DNA from: Glycomyces tenuis DSM 44171 | GTDB lineage: Bacteria > Actinomycetota > Actinomycetes > Mycobacteriales > Micromonosporaceae | NCBI RefSeq assembly: GCF_000427885.1 | Contig: NZ_ATYW01000010.1 | Location: 186,001 to 250,000, forward strand | Direction: 5' to 3' | Length of the DNA: 64,000 bases | Shown here: positions 17,768 to 25,584 of the stretch, piece by piece | Layout of the letters: every line of letters begins with the position of its first letter | Position numbering within the stretch: position 1 is the stretch's first letter | Translations under genes and position numbers: made by a program | The notes under the pieces: generated by a model | What the model was told of the DNA's origin: nothing | What the model saw: only the letters and a program-made list of their open reading frames with translations | Database searches by the model: none

Positions 17768-19549
17768 CTACTCGTCCACCGCGTCTTCGTCGGTTTCGGG
17801 CACATGGTCGATGCCCGCCTCCGCGCGTTGTTCAGGCGTGATGGGCGTGGGGGCCGCGGTCAGCGGGTCGTAGCCGCCGCCGGTCTTGGGGAAGGCGATG
17901 ACCTCGCGGATCGAGTCGGCCTTCGCCAGCAGGGCGCAGACGCGGTCCCAGCCGAAGGCGATACCGCCGTGCGGCGGGGCGCCGTACTTGAGGCCTTCGA
18001 GCAGGAAGCCGAACTTCTCCTGGGCCTCTTCGTGCGTGATGCCGAGGACGTCGAATACGCGGCTCTGGACCTCGCGGTCGTGGATACGGATCGAGCCGCC
18101 TGCGATCTCGTTGCCGTTGCAGACGATGTCGTAGGCGTAGGTCAGCGCGCTGCCCGGGTCGGTCTCGAACTTGTCGATCCAGTCGGGGTTGGGCGAGGTG
18201 AACGGGTGGTGGATGGCCGTCCATCCGCCCTCGTCGGTGGGCTCGAACATGGGCGCGTCGACCACCCAGCAGAACGCCCAGGCGTCCTCGTCGATGAGGC
18301 CGCAGCGGCGGCCGATCTCCAGGCGGGCGGCGCCGAGCAGTTCCTGGGCCTCGTGGCGGTCGGGCGAGGCGGCGAAGAAGACCGCGTCGCCGGCCTTGGC
18401 TCCGACGGCGTCGGCGAGCCCTGCGAGGTGCTCCTCGGAGAGGTTCTTGGCGACCGGGCCCTTGGGCTCGCCGGTCTCGGCGTTGAGGACGACGTAGGCG
18501 AGGCCCTTGGCACCGCGCGCCTTGGCCCAGTCCTGCCAGCCGTCGAGCTCCTTGCGGGTCTGGGAGGCGCCGCCGGGCATGACGACCGCGCCGACATAGC
18601 CGCCGGCGTCGATCGCGCCGGAGAAGACGCGGAAGGAGGTGCCGCGGAGGTAGTCGGTGAGCTCGGACAGCTCCTGGCCGAAGCGCAGGTCGGGTTTGTC
18701 GGAGCCGTAGCGGTCCATGGCGTCGTGCCAGGTCAGCTGCGGCAACGGGCGCGGCAGCTCGTAGTCGGCCAGCTCGCTCCAGAGGGCGGCGGTGATGCGC
18801 TCGCCGAGGTCGATGACGTCCTCTTGGGTGACGAAGGATGCCTCGATGTCGAGCTGGGTGAACTCGGGCTGGCGGTCGGCGCGGAAGTCCTCGTCGCGGT
18901 AGCAGCGGGCGATCTGGTAGTACTTCTCGAAGCCGCCGACCATGAGCAACTGCTTGAACAGCTGCGGAGACTGCGGCAGGGCGTACCAGTTGCCGGGCTG
19001 GAGGCGGACCGGGACCAGGAAGTCGCGGGCGCCCTCGGGGGTGGAGCGGGTCAGCGTCGGCGTCTCGACCTCGACGTAGCCGTCCTCGGCCAGGAGGTTG
19101 CGGGCGATGTGGTTGGCCTTGGAGCGGAGCCGGATGGCCTTGGCCGGGCCGGTGCGCCGGAGGTCGAGGTAGCGGTGGCGCAGGCGGACGTCCTCGGAGA
19201 CGTCGATGTGGTCGTCGACCTGGAACGGGAGCGGCGCGGCCTCGGACAGGACGGTGAGGGACTCGGCGGTCACCTCGATCTCGCCGGTGGGGAGCTCGGG
19301 GTTCTCGTTACCGGCGGGGCGGCGGGAGACGGCGCCGGTGATCTCGATGCAGAACTCGTTGCGAAGCTCGTGGGCGACCTTGGCCGCCTCGGAGTCGCGG
19401 AAGACGACCTGGACGACGCCCGAGACGTCGCGAAGATCGATGAACTCCACCCCGCCGTGATCGCGGCGTCGGGCCACCCATCCGGCGAGGGTGACTTGCT
19501 GGTCGACGTCAGCGGCACTCAGCGTGCCGGCGAGGTGTGTCCGATACAC
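17768..19549 (-). CDS. aspS: Aspartate-tRNA ligase
   Basis: Class IIb synthetase (593 aa, bacterial length) charging tRNA-Asp, and possibly tRNA-Asn if the enzyme is non-discriminating. The N-terminal OB-fold starts [19 protein letters not shown]. Motif 2 is [30 protein letters not shown], the bacterial GAD insert lies around [15 protein letters not shown], and motif 3 is the C-terminal [10 protein letters not shown]. The start is GTG at 19549, about 10 bp after GAGGAG. Only the non-coding repeat region lies upstream, so it probably has its own promoter near 19560-19600. Confidence 0.96.
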   Translation of the reverse strand: MYRTHLAGTLSAADVDQQVTLAGWVARRRDHGGVEFIDLRDVSGVVQVVFRDSEAAKVAHELRNEFCIEITGAVSRRPAGNENPELPTGEIEVTAESLTVLSEAAPLPFQVDDHIDVSEDVRLRHRYLDLRRTGPAKAIRLRSKANHIARNLLAEDGYVEVETPTLTRSTPEGARDFLVPVRLQPGNWYALPQSPQLFKQLLMVGGFEKYYQIARCYRDEDFRADRQPEFTQLDIEASFVTQEDVIDLGERITAALWSELADYELPRPLPQLTWHDAMDRYGSDKPDLRFGQELSELTDYLRGTSFRVFSGAIDAGGYVGAVVMPGGASQTRKELDGWQDWAKARGAKGLAYVVLNAETGEPKGPVAKNLSEEHLAGLADAVGAKAGDAVFFAASPDRHEAQELLGAARLEIGRRCGLIDEDAWAFCWVVDAPMFEPTDEGGWTAIHHPFTSPNPDWIDKFETDPGSALTYAYDIVCNGNEIAGGSIRIHDREVQSRVFDVLGITHEEAQEKFGFLLEGLKYGAPPHGGIAFGWDRVCALLAKADSIREVIAFPKTGGGYDPLTAAPTPITPEQRAEAGIDHVPETDEDAVDE

Positions 19550-20349
19550 GGGTTCAATACTCCTCGGAAGTATCAGGTAGACGATCGTTCTGGCTGGGTT
19601 GGCTCACGGCTCGCGAGCTTCGCCGTAGTGCCGGTTCACGGCTCGCGAGCTTTGCCGTGGTATCGATTCATGGCTCGCGGGTTTCGCCGCGATAGGCCAT
19701 TCTCTCGAATGCCCAGCACCGGCAGCAATCGTATAACCGCGGTGTCACCTCTCCGGCAGGCGTGCCGGGCAGCATGGACCGACCCCACAACGCCGGTGTC
19801 GCCGGTCACCGAATACACGGCTTCGCGCGGAACCGGAATCGCCTGTTCGCGGATGGGGGGTCACAAGTCGGATGTCGGGTCCGGATCGAGTCGCGGACGC
19901 CTGTTCATACCCGCTGTCGTTCCCTGGGGTGGGAACCGCGGCCCGCTGACTACTCGGTTCGAGGGGTGCATGGGGAACGCCGAGTCGCGGGTGGTGGCCT
20001 CGATGCGGCCGGGGTTGGGGTCAAGCCGTGAAGGCCCGCTGTCGTCAAGGCCGGGGCGGGGTCGGTCAGCGCGTGAGGGCGTCGCCTGCGTGCTGTGCCG
20101 CATGCGGACGCGCTACTGGACTCGTTCTGCAGGGAACGAGCGCGCCGCCAAACGCACCCTTCAGCGCGCGAAGCGCTGCTGTGCCCATCCTGCAACGCGT
20201 GAGCGCACTCCTGGAGTCATCCTCCAACGCGCGAGCGCGCTTGGTCACACCCTTCAGCGCGCGAGCGCGCTCCTGGACACATCCTTCAACGCGCGAGCGC
20301 GCTGCTGGTCACACCCTTCAACGCGCAAGCGCGCTCCTGGACACATCCT
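19550..20349. other. Gene-free region between aspS and the HEPN gene
   Basis: 800 bp holding the aspS promoter, the three-unit array (19606-19690) and the seven-unit array (20160-20370). Between the arrays (about 19700-20150) I see no convincing gene: the short open frames lack a Shine-Dalgarno, hydrophobic patterning or family likeness. It could be decayed coding DNA. Confidence 0.6.
19606..19690. repeat. Three-unit 32-bp tandem repeat, each unit with a small hairpin
   Basis: Units start at 19606, 19638 and 19670, exactly 32 bp apart. The core is ACGGC-TCGCGAGCTTC-GCCGT (copy 1, 19606-19626), i.e. complementary 5-6 bp arms around a palindromic TCGCGA; copies 2 and 3 differ at a few bases. 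Single dispersed copies occur at 57187-57207 (reverse) and 61129-61149. Confidence 0.8.
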
Positions 20350-20370
20350 TCAACGCGCAAGCGCGCTGAA
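20160..20370. repeat. Seven-unit array of about 32 bp with GC palindromes
   Basis: Units begin at 20160, 20191, 20223, 20253, 20285, 20317 and 20349 (spacing 30-32 bp). Each has a near-constant TTCAACGCGCGAGCGCGCT core and a 13-14 bp linker alternating between CCTGGACACATCC-like and GCTGGTCACACCC-like forms. Linkers are related to each other, so these are tandem repeats, not spacers. The last unit contains the stop codon of the HEPN gene. Confidence 0.85.
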
Positions 20371-20838
20371 GCCCAACAGGCGGATCACCACGTCCAGGAA
20401 GCGGCGGGCGTCGGCCACGAGCGCGTCGGCCTCCTCGGCCGTCACGATGTCGGGGATCCCGGCCTGTGCCAGCACCCGTTTGCGGGCCGTCCGAGAGAAG
20501 TGGGAGGCCCACTCCTCCAGTTCCGGAGCGGCGCCTGCCAGCAGTTCCCAGGTGCTCGACGGCCGTCCGGGCCGCCTGCGGCCCGCGACGTCGCCCGCTC
20601 TGACGGCGAGCACCGCCGCGGCGACGCGCAGCGCGGCCATGTGCGCCTCCGCGTAGCGCTGACCGGGACGCACCTGCTCGGCGGCATCGTCGAGGTCGGT
20701 GCGGGCGGTCGACAGCAGTTGCAGGGGCGAGCGGTTGGGTAGTTGGTTGGCAGGGATGCGCAGGCGGGCGTTTTTGACGGTCCCGGCTTGCACGAGACGG
20801 GGACCGGTTCGGGTGGCTCCGGGTCGAGAAGCTGCCAT
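20350..20838 (-). CDS. SAV_6107-like HEPN domain protein, SOS-controlled
   Basis: A 162-aa, mostly helical protein resembling the actinobacterial SAV_6107 HEPN family. A basic, Pro-rich N-terminus (1-35) is followed by helices containing RYAEAH (Arg61-x4-His66), a match to the HEPN Rx4-6H catalytic motif that acts in RNA cleavage in many HEPN proteins. ATG at 20838 is chosen because GGAGG lies 5 bp before it; an in-frame ATG at 20877 has no Shine-Dalgarno and would read through the LexA box. The final residues (FSALAR, stop at 20350) are encoded by the last unit of the adjacent repeat array, so the C-terminus has probably been replaced by repeat DNA. The box at 20859-20874 points to a DNA-damage role. 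Confidence 0.75.
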   Translation of the reverse strand: MAASRPGATRTGPRLVQAGTVKNARLRIPANQLPNRSPLQLLSTARTDLDDAAEQVRPGQRYAEAHMAALRVAAAVLAVRAGDVAGRRRPGRPSSTWELLAGAAPELEEWASHFSRTARKRVLAQAGIPDIVTAEEADALVADARRFLDVVIRLLGFSALAR

Positions 20839-20858
20839 GAGGGCCTCCATTACTTTGT

Positions 20859-20874
20859 TCGAACTTGCGTTCGA
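20859..20874 (-). promoter_or_regulatory. LexA (SOS) box upstream of the HEPN gene
   Basis: Perfect palindrome TCGAAC-TTGC-GTTCGA, the full actinobacterial SOS box consensus, 21 bp before the ATG at 20838. A TAAATG on the minus strand just upstream could serve as -10, placing the box over the transcription start. Confidence 0.8.
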
Positions 20875-20988
20875 CATTTATGGAACCACACGGGTCCGAC
20901 ATTTTGAACCCCCATCGCTACGCGAAATCAGCAGAGCACTACGGATTGTCCCCAATCCGACAGTCGATGTCTTGCCGCACAAAGAAAA

Positions 20989-21016
20989 GCGTCGCGCACC
21001 GTTCGGTGCGCGACGC
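20989..21016 (-). terminator. Rho-independent terminator (minus strand)
   Basis: Perfect 12-bp arms (20989-21000, 21005-21016), loop GTTC, followed on the minus strand by TTTTCTTTGT. It stops transcripts from the gene ending at 21235 before they reach the HEPN promoter. Confidence 0.8.
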
Positions 21017-21210
21017 TGCGGTGTCATCTGCGCCACGCGGCATTCGCGCCGAAATGACGCTGTCGCAAACCACGCGCACAGCGCAGCGGCCGCGATGCCG
21101 GTCGTAACCGGCCTGGCCTGCGGCAATCAGGCGATGTGCGAACACACGTGCCCTTATTCCACCGTCAGTCGCCGGATCGCCGCTCCGCCGCTCGCGCGTT
21201 TCGCACGACG

Positions 21211-21233
21211 GGCGGCCCGCGGAGCGGGCCGCC
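21211..21233 (-). terminator. Hairpin directly after the FrnE-like/TPR gene
   Basis: 10-bp arms (21211-21220, 21224-21233) with loop GGA, 1 bp past the stop codon; first of two tandem terminators. Between them (21017-21210) I see no gene. Confidence 0.65.
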
Positions 21234-21234
21234 G

Positions 21235-22038
21235 TCAGTCCTCGGTGATCTCGTCGATCAGCCGCAGGTGCGCTCTGGCCTCGTCGCGGCGTCCCAGCCG
21301 CTCCAGGGTCCGGCCCAGCAGCCGCCTGGCGTAGAAGTCGGCCGGGTTGACCTCGACCATCGCCTCGGCCAGCACCAGCGCCTTGTTCAGCTGGGCGGAC
21401 TTGAAGTAGGCCCGCGCCGCCAGCTGCACCACGTCCGGGTGCCCCGGGTGGTCGCGCAGCAACGGCTCGATCAGGCGCAGCGCCCCCAAGGGATCGCGCT
21501 GCCGCAGCAGCGCCTCGGCGTGCCGCAGCCGCTGCGTCTCCTCGGGCACCGCCCGCTCCTCCTCGGCGTCGAGGAACGCCGTCAACGCCTCGGAGTCCGG
21601 GCTCTCGAGCAGCCGGTCGGCCTGCGTGAACGTCGGGACGGCCGTCACGCCGATCGCCTTCCCGCGCAGCCGCTGCTCCTCCACACCGCGCTTGCCGGCG
21701 TCGGTGCGCAGCATCGCCGCGCCCTGGGCGAAGCCCGCAGAGGCGGACAGGCGCCCGAGCACCTCGAGGTCGGTGACGTCCGCGCCCTCGCCGTAGCGGG
21801 CCGCCAGGATCGCGGCGAGCACGGTCTCTTGCAGCGCGGGTCCGCCGTCGGTGTAGGCGAGGTGGACGAGCCGCTGGGCGTCGGAGTCGTCCGACGGGTG
21901 GGGCCGCCAGACCACTTCGATCTCGGGGAGCGCCGTGGCTTCGGCACTGGAGGCGCGGCCGTCGAGGGCCGCTTTGAGCTGGTCCTTGGCCGACAGGGTC
22001 TCGGGTGCGACCGCATCGGCCCATACTTCGATGCGCAT
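21235..22038 (-). CDS. DsbA/FrnE-fold protein without redox cysteines, fused to TPR repeats
   Basis: A 267-aa protein. The N-terminal half aligns by eye with the FrnE branch of the DsbA family: MRIEVWADAVAPETLSAK corresponds to the strand and CPWC helix, and GVTAVPTFTQADR is the cis-Pro loop. Where FrnE has CPWC this protein has A11-P12-E13-T14, and no cysteine exists in the whole sequence, so it cannot do thiol exchange. From about residue 170 there are TPR-like repeats (DPLGALRLIEPLLRDHPGHPDVV; NKALVLAEAMVEVNPADFYARR). Probably a binding or scaffold protein. ATG at 22038 is first in frame. Neighbour of a small membrane protein gene 45 bp upstream. Confidence 0.7.
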   Translation of the reverse strand: MRIEVWADAVAPETLSAKDQLKAALDGRASSAEATALPEIEVVWRPHPSDDSDAQRLVHLAYTDGGPALQETVLAAILAARYGEGADVTDLEVLGRLSASAGFAQGAAMLRTDAGKRGVEEQRLRGKAIGVTAVPTFTQADRLLESPDSEALTAFLDAEEERAVPEETQRLRHAEALLRQRDPLGALRLIEPLLRDHPGHPDVVQLAARAYFKSAQLNKALVLAEAMVEVNPADFYARRLLGRTLERLGRRDEARAHLRLIDEITED

Positions 22039-22083
22039 TGTCGGTCCAACGCCGCGGCGGCGCCGGTCATTCCATGCGGCCGG

Positions 22084-22692
22084 TCACTCGTTGCGCAGCG
22101 CCGCCGAGACGACGATGACCAGCTGGAGCAGCCCGAGCGCGGCCATGAGGAGCCAGGCCATGGCCGCGACGGTCACGGCCCCGGAGATCCAGGTGACGTA
22201 CTCGGCGCCGCCCGCGAAGGCGACGACGCCGGCCACCGCGAATCCGAGGGCGACCGTCACGGTCCGCACCGACCGCTCCCCCAGCGTGGTCATGCCGAGG
22301 TCGCGCAGGCCGACCTGGCGCGCGCGGGAACGGGTCTGCACGTAGATCCAGCACAGCGCGCCGGTGACGACGACGATCCAACCGGGGGCGCCGAGGAACC
22401 ACAGGGCGAGCAGCCAGGCCGCTTCGCCGAGGCGCCCGGCGAGCGGTTCGAACACGAGCACGCGCCGTGCCAGGTTGGTCGAGCGCGCGGCCAGCAGCGC
22501 ATAGGAGGCGTCGCACAGGGCGGTGACGCCGATGAGCGGCAACGCGGCCAGGATGACCGGCCCGCCGGCCAGGGCGGCCACCGGCACGAGGAGGCTCGCG
22601 GTCAATCCGAGGCCGACGACGACCCCCGGTCGGAGCCGTGTCGAGAGAATGGCCCTGCCCATTAGGGAGTCGGCAGGTACACGCGTGCGCAT
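22084..22692 (-). CDS. Polytopic membrane protein, possibly degenerate CDP-alcohol transferase fold
   Basis: About 202 aa with six hydrophobic segments. The segment GVTALCDASYALLAARSTNLARRVLVFEPLAGRLGEAAW recalls the spacing of the CDP-alcohol phosphatidyltransferase motif, but the required Asp residues are mostly absent, so activity of that kind is doubtful. The start is uncertain: ATG at 22692 (MRTRVPADSLMGRAIL) has a weak AGGT, while in-frame ATGs further upstream have none. Lies between metF and the FrnE-like gene on the same strand. Function unknown. Confidence 0.55.
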   Translation of the reverse strand: MRTRVPADSLMGRAILSTRLRPGVVVGLGLTASLLVPVAALAGGPVILAALPLIGVTALCDASYALLAARSTNLARRVLVFEPLAGRLGEAAWLLALWFLGAPGWIVVVTGALCWIYVQTRSRARQVGLRDLGMTTLGERSVRTVTVALGFAVAGVVAFAGGAEYVTWISGAVTVAAMAWLLMAALGLLQLVIVVSAALRNE

Positions 22693-22809
22693 GGGACCTG
22701 TTGTAGCAGACGGCATCAAAGGCGGTCGCGCAGCATCGGACATATTAGAGCACTCTACGTCTCCGCATCGCCACGGCAACTGTTCCGTCGCGCACCCGAC
22801 ACTCGCGCA

Positions 22810-23742
22810 TCAGCCGTTGCGATGGGGCCCGGTGTTGGCGCCGTTGAGGTTCTGCCAGACGCGGCGGGTCGACCTGGAGTGGTTCAGGGTGGTGAAGTGC
22901 AGGCCCGGCGCGCCTTCGGCCAGCAGCTTCGCGCCCAGTTCGGTGGCGACCTCGACGCCGATGTCGCGGATGGCGTCGCGGTCGTCCGCGACCGCGCGCA
23001 GCCGCTCGGCGAGGTCGGCGGGGAAGACCATCCCGGTGAGGACGGCGAACCGCTCGATCTGCTTGATGTTGGTCACCGGCATGATGCCCGGCACGATCGG
23101 GATGTCGCATCCGGCGGCGGCCACCGCGTCGCGCAATCGCAGGTAGTCGTCGGCGCCGAAGAAGATCTGGGTGATGGCGAAGTCCGCTCCGGCGCGGCAT
23201 TTCGCGACGAAGTGGCGCACGCCGGTCTCCCAGTCGGCGTCCCTGGGGTGGCCTTCGGGGAAGGCCGCCACGCCGACGCTGAAATCGCCGGAGGACTTGA
23301 TGAGCTCGACCAGCTCGCGGGCGTGCAGCACCCCTTCGGGGTGCTTGACCCATTCGGCTCTGGGGTTCCCCGGCGGGTCGCCGCGGACGGCGAGGATGTT
23401 GCGCACCCCGACGTTGGCGAAGTGCCCGATGAGGTTGCGCAGCTCGGCCACGGAGTGGTCGACGGCAGTGCAGTGCGCCATCGTCAGCAGCGTGGTCTCG
23501 GCGTTGATCCGCTCGGTCGTCTCGACGGTCTTGACCCTGGTCGAGCCGCCCGCGCCGTAGGTCACCGACACGAAGTCGGCGCCGAGGCCCTCCAGTGCGC
23601 GGACGGTGCGCCACAGGGTCGTCTCGTCCTTCTCCGAGCGGGGCGGGAACATCTCGAATGAGAACCTCGGGGTGCCCGAACGGAGCAGGTCGCCGATCTT
23701 GGCGCTCTGCTGTGGCATCACTGAGGCGACTCCGAGGGTCAT
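22810..23742 (-). CDS. metF: 5,10-methylenetetrahydrofolate reductase
   Basis: Flavoenzyme (310 aa, typical) reducing methylene-THF to methyl-THF for methionine synthesis. Motifs: FSFEMFPPRSEKDE (catalytic Glu), VTYGAGGSTR, HCTAVDHSVAELRNLIGHF, ILAVRGDPPG, FAITQIFF and PIVPGIMPVTN. The C-terminus GLHFTTLNHSRSTRRVWQNL is the usual end. Start ATG at 23742; neither it nor ATG 23718 has a Shine-Dalgarno, so leaderless translation is possible. Divergent from idsA with only 95 bp between them, the standard actinobacterial pairing. Confidence 0.95.
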   Translation of the reverse strand: MTLGVASVMPQQSAKIGDLLRSGTPRFSFEMFPPRSEKDETTLWRTVRALEGLGADFVSVTYGAGGSTRVKTVETTERINAETTLLTMAHCTAVDHSVAELRNLIGHFANVGVRNILAVRGDPPGNPRAEWVKHPEGVLHARELVELIKSSGDFSVGVAAFPEGHPRDADWETGVRHFVAKCRAGADFAITQIFFGADDYLRLRDAVAAAGCDIPIVPGIMPVTNIKQIERFAVLTGMVFPADLAERLRAVADDRDAIRDIGVEVATELGAKLLAEGAPGLHFTTLNHSRSTRRVWQNLNGANTGPHRNG

Positions 23743-23802
23743 ACGCCAACGGTAACGACTCGGAGACACGTGGTCTGACCTGCATGCGGCCCCACCCAAT
23801 AG

Positions 23803-23830
23803 TTGGGATCGCACACCGGTCTCCTAGGGT
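23803..23830 (+). promoter_or_regulatory. idsA promoter, probably giving a leaderless mRNA
   Basis: TTGGGA (about 23803-23808), 16 bp, then TAGGGT (23825-23830); the GTG start codon lies 7 bp after the -10, where transcription should begin. No Shine-Dalgarno is present. Confidence 0.5.
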
Positions 23831-23837
23831 TCGGGGC

Positions 23838-24890
23838 GTGGAGCTCAAAGACCGCATCGACGCCGCCCTGACCGCCTTCCTGGACCGGCAGGCCGCCGTG
23901 ATCTGCGGTATCGACGACAGCCTCGGCGCCTACGCCGACGCCGTCCGCTCCTTCGTGCTCGGCGGCGGCAAGCGGGTCCGCCCGATGTTCGCCTACTGGG
24001 GGGCGCGCGGCGCGGGTCTGCCCGATTCCGAGGCGCTGGTCGCGTGCGTGGCCTCCCTGGAGCTGCTCCAGGCCTCGGCGCTGATGCACGACGACCTCAT
24101 CGACGGCTCGGACACCCGCCGCGGCGCCCCGTCGGTCCACCGGCGCTTCGCCGCGCTGCACGAGCGCGAGCGCTGGTCGGGGCGGCCCGAGGAGTTCGGC
24201 GCCGCCGCGGCGATCCTGCTGGGCGACCTGTGCCTGGTCTGGTCGGACGAGCTGCTGTGCTCGGCGGGGATGCCGTTCGAGGCCGTGGCCGCGGCCAGGG
24301 CGGATTTCGACCTCATGCGCACCGAGGTCAGCGCCGGGCAGTACCTGGACGTGCTCTCGGAGGTGCGGCGCGACGTCTCCGAGGACACCGCCGCGAAGGT
24401 CGCCCGCTACAAGTCCGCGAAGTACACGATCGAGCGGCCGCTGCTGATCGGCGCGTCCCTGGCCGGGGCGGGCGAGGCGGTCCGCGCCAGCTATTCGGGG
24501 ATCGGGCTGCCGCTGGGCGAGGCGTTCCAGCTGCGCGACGACGTCCTGGGCGTCTTCGGCGACCCGGAGCAGACGGGCAAGCCCGCCGGCGACGACCTGC
24601 GCGAGGGCAAGCACACGTTCCTGGTGGCGCGGGCCTGGGCCGCCGCCGACGCCGAGCAGCGCGCCGCGCTGGACGCGGGGCTGGGCGACCCCGGCCTCGA
24701 CGAGGCGGGCGTGGAGCGGCTGCGGGCGATCCTGATGGACACCGGGGCGCTGGCCGACACCGAGCACCGGATCGAGGTGCTCGCGGCCGAGGCCGAGGCG
24801 GCGCTGGAGGCCTCGCGCGGGGACGTCGACCCGGCCGCGCTGGAGGTTTTCTCGGGGCTGCTCGTGGGCGCGGTCAAGCGCGACTTCTAG
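23838..24890 (+). CDS. idsA: Polyprenyl (geranylgeranyl-type) diphosphate synthase
   Basis: Trans-isoprenyl diphosphate synthase (350 aa) condensing IPP with allylic diphosphates. The first Asp-rich motif is HDDLIDGSDTRRG (DDLID at 85-89), followed by GLSL-like GAAAAILLGDL. The second is LRDDVLGVFGD (234 onward), with Gly in place of the last Asp, as in actinobacterial GGPP synthases. GGGKRVRPMF binds IPP. The residues before the first motif (SALMH) are small, suggesting a C20 or longer product, but chain length cannot be fixed from sequence. GTG at 23838 sits where the promoter geometry predicts the transcript start. Divergent partner of metF. Confidence 0.9.
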   Translation: MELKDRIDAALTAFLDRQAAVICGIDDSLGAYADAVRSFVLGGGKRVRPMFAYWGARGAGLPDSEALVACVASLELLQASALMHDDLIDGSDTRRGAPSVHRRFAALHERERWSGRPEEFGAAAAILLGDLCLVWSDELLCSAGMPFEAVAAARADFDLMRTEVSAGQYLDVLSEVRRDVSEDTAAKVARYKSAKYTIERPLLIGASLAGAGEAVRASYSGIGLPLGEAFQLRDDVLGVFGDPEQTGKPAGDDLREGKHTFLVARAWAAADAEQRAALDAGLGDPGLDEAGVERLRAILMDTGALADTEHRIEVLAAEAEAALEASRGDVDPAALEVFSGLLVGAVKRDF

Positions 24891-25001
24891 AGGGCGCCGG
24901 ACAGCCCTGAACGTGTCCGTCCCGCCCCTCGCACGGGTGATGCGGGGTTACCTCTCGCCGGTCCGCTCGTTGATCACCGCAGAGACTCGAACGAACGGTG
25001 G

Positions 25002-25580
25002 GTGACTCCTGTGGGACTCTTCGGCGTCATCGGGCGCGAGGCCAAAGGCGCGTTTCGATCGCTCAATTACGATGTGCACCACTCGAAGCGGTTCCGGCGG
25101 CTCGGTGTGCTGGCGGTGGCCGCGGTCGCCGGCGGCGTGATGGCCGCCGGGGTGCTGGTGCGCACGCCGGTCCCCGAACTGATCGGCATGGAGACGGACG
25201 AGAGCGGATCGGGCGTCACCGACGGCTGGTCCGGCTACGACTCCGACACCCAGGAGCAGGACGCCGAGACGACCGACCCGTCGGCCGACGGCGACGCGGT
25301 GCCGACGGGGGAGGCCACCGCGCCGAGCGGCCGGGTGCAGCCGGGCGATGAGGCGGGCGGGTCCGAGACCTCGACGGAGGCGCCGGGCGGGACGCCGGGG
25401 CTGACCCCGGTCGAGCCGCCCACCAGTCCGGCCTCAGAGGAGAACGACTCGTCCAGCGCCGAGCCGAGCGAGGAGCCGACGACGGCCGAGCCGTCCCCGA
25501 GCGGGACGCCGAGCGAGCAGCCGAGCCCCACGAAGAGCCCTTCGCAGTCGCCGACGCCGAGCGGGACGCCCACCGGCTAG
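25002..25580 (+). CDS. Membrane-anchored protein with Pro/Ser/Thr-rich outer tail
   Basis: 192 aa, no recognised family. A basic N-terminus (VHHSKRFRRLG) leads to one transmembrane helix (about 34-53, VLAVAAVAGGVMAAGVLV), then a low-complexity exported stretch rich in Pro, Ser, Thr and acidic residues that ends in repeated PSGTP/PTPSG-type motifs. It looks like a wall-spanning stalk with no folded domain, comparable to the tail of the kinase at 16203-17576. Start is GTG at 25002 or GTG at 25011; neither has a good Shine-Dalgarno. It ends 4 bp from the convergent PrsW gene. Confidence 0.6.
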   Translation: MTPVGLFGVIGREAKGAFRSLNYDVHHSKRFRRLGVLAVAAVAGGVMAAGVLVRTPVPELIGMETDESGSGVTDGWSGYDSDTQEQDAETTDPSADGDAVPTGEATAPSGRVQPGDEAGGSETSTEAPGGTPGLTPVEPPTSPASEENDSSSAEPSEEPTTAEPSPSGTPSEQPSPTKSPSQSPTPSGTPTG

Positions 25581-25584
25581 CGCG

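Noticed and set aside
19762-20031. 89-codon frame in the aspS/HEPN gap
   Set aside because: No Shine-Dalgarno, no hydrophobic pattern, no family likeness; probably chance in GC-rich DNA.
20160-20370. CRISPR-like array
   Set aside because: The intervals are 13-14 bp and related to each other, the repeat is short, and no cas genes are in the window; tandem repeat fits better.
25250-25573. Collagen-like or adhesin domain in the 192-aa stalk protein
   Set aside because: Pro/Ser/Thr-rich but without a Gly-X-Y rule or a folded module.
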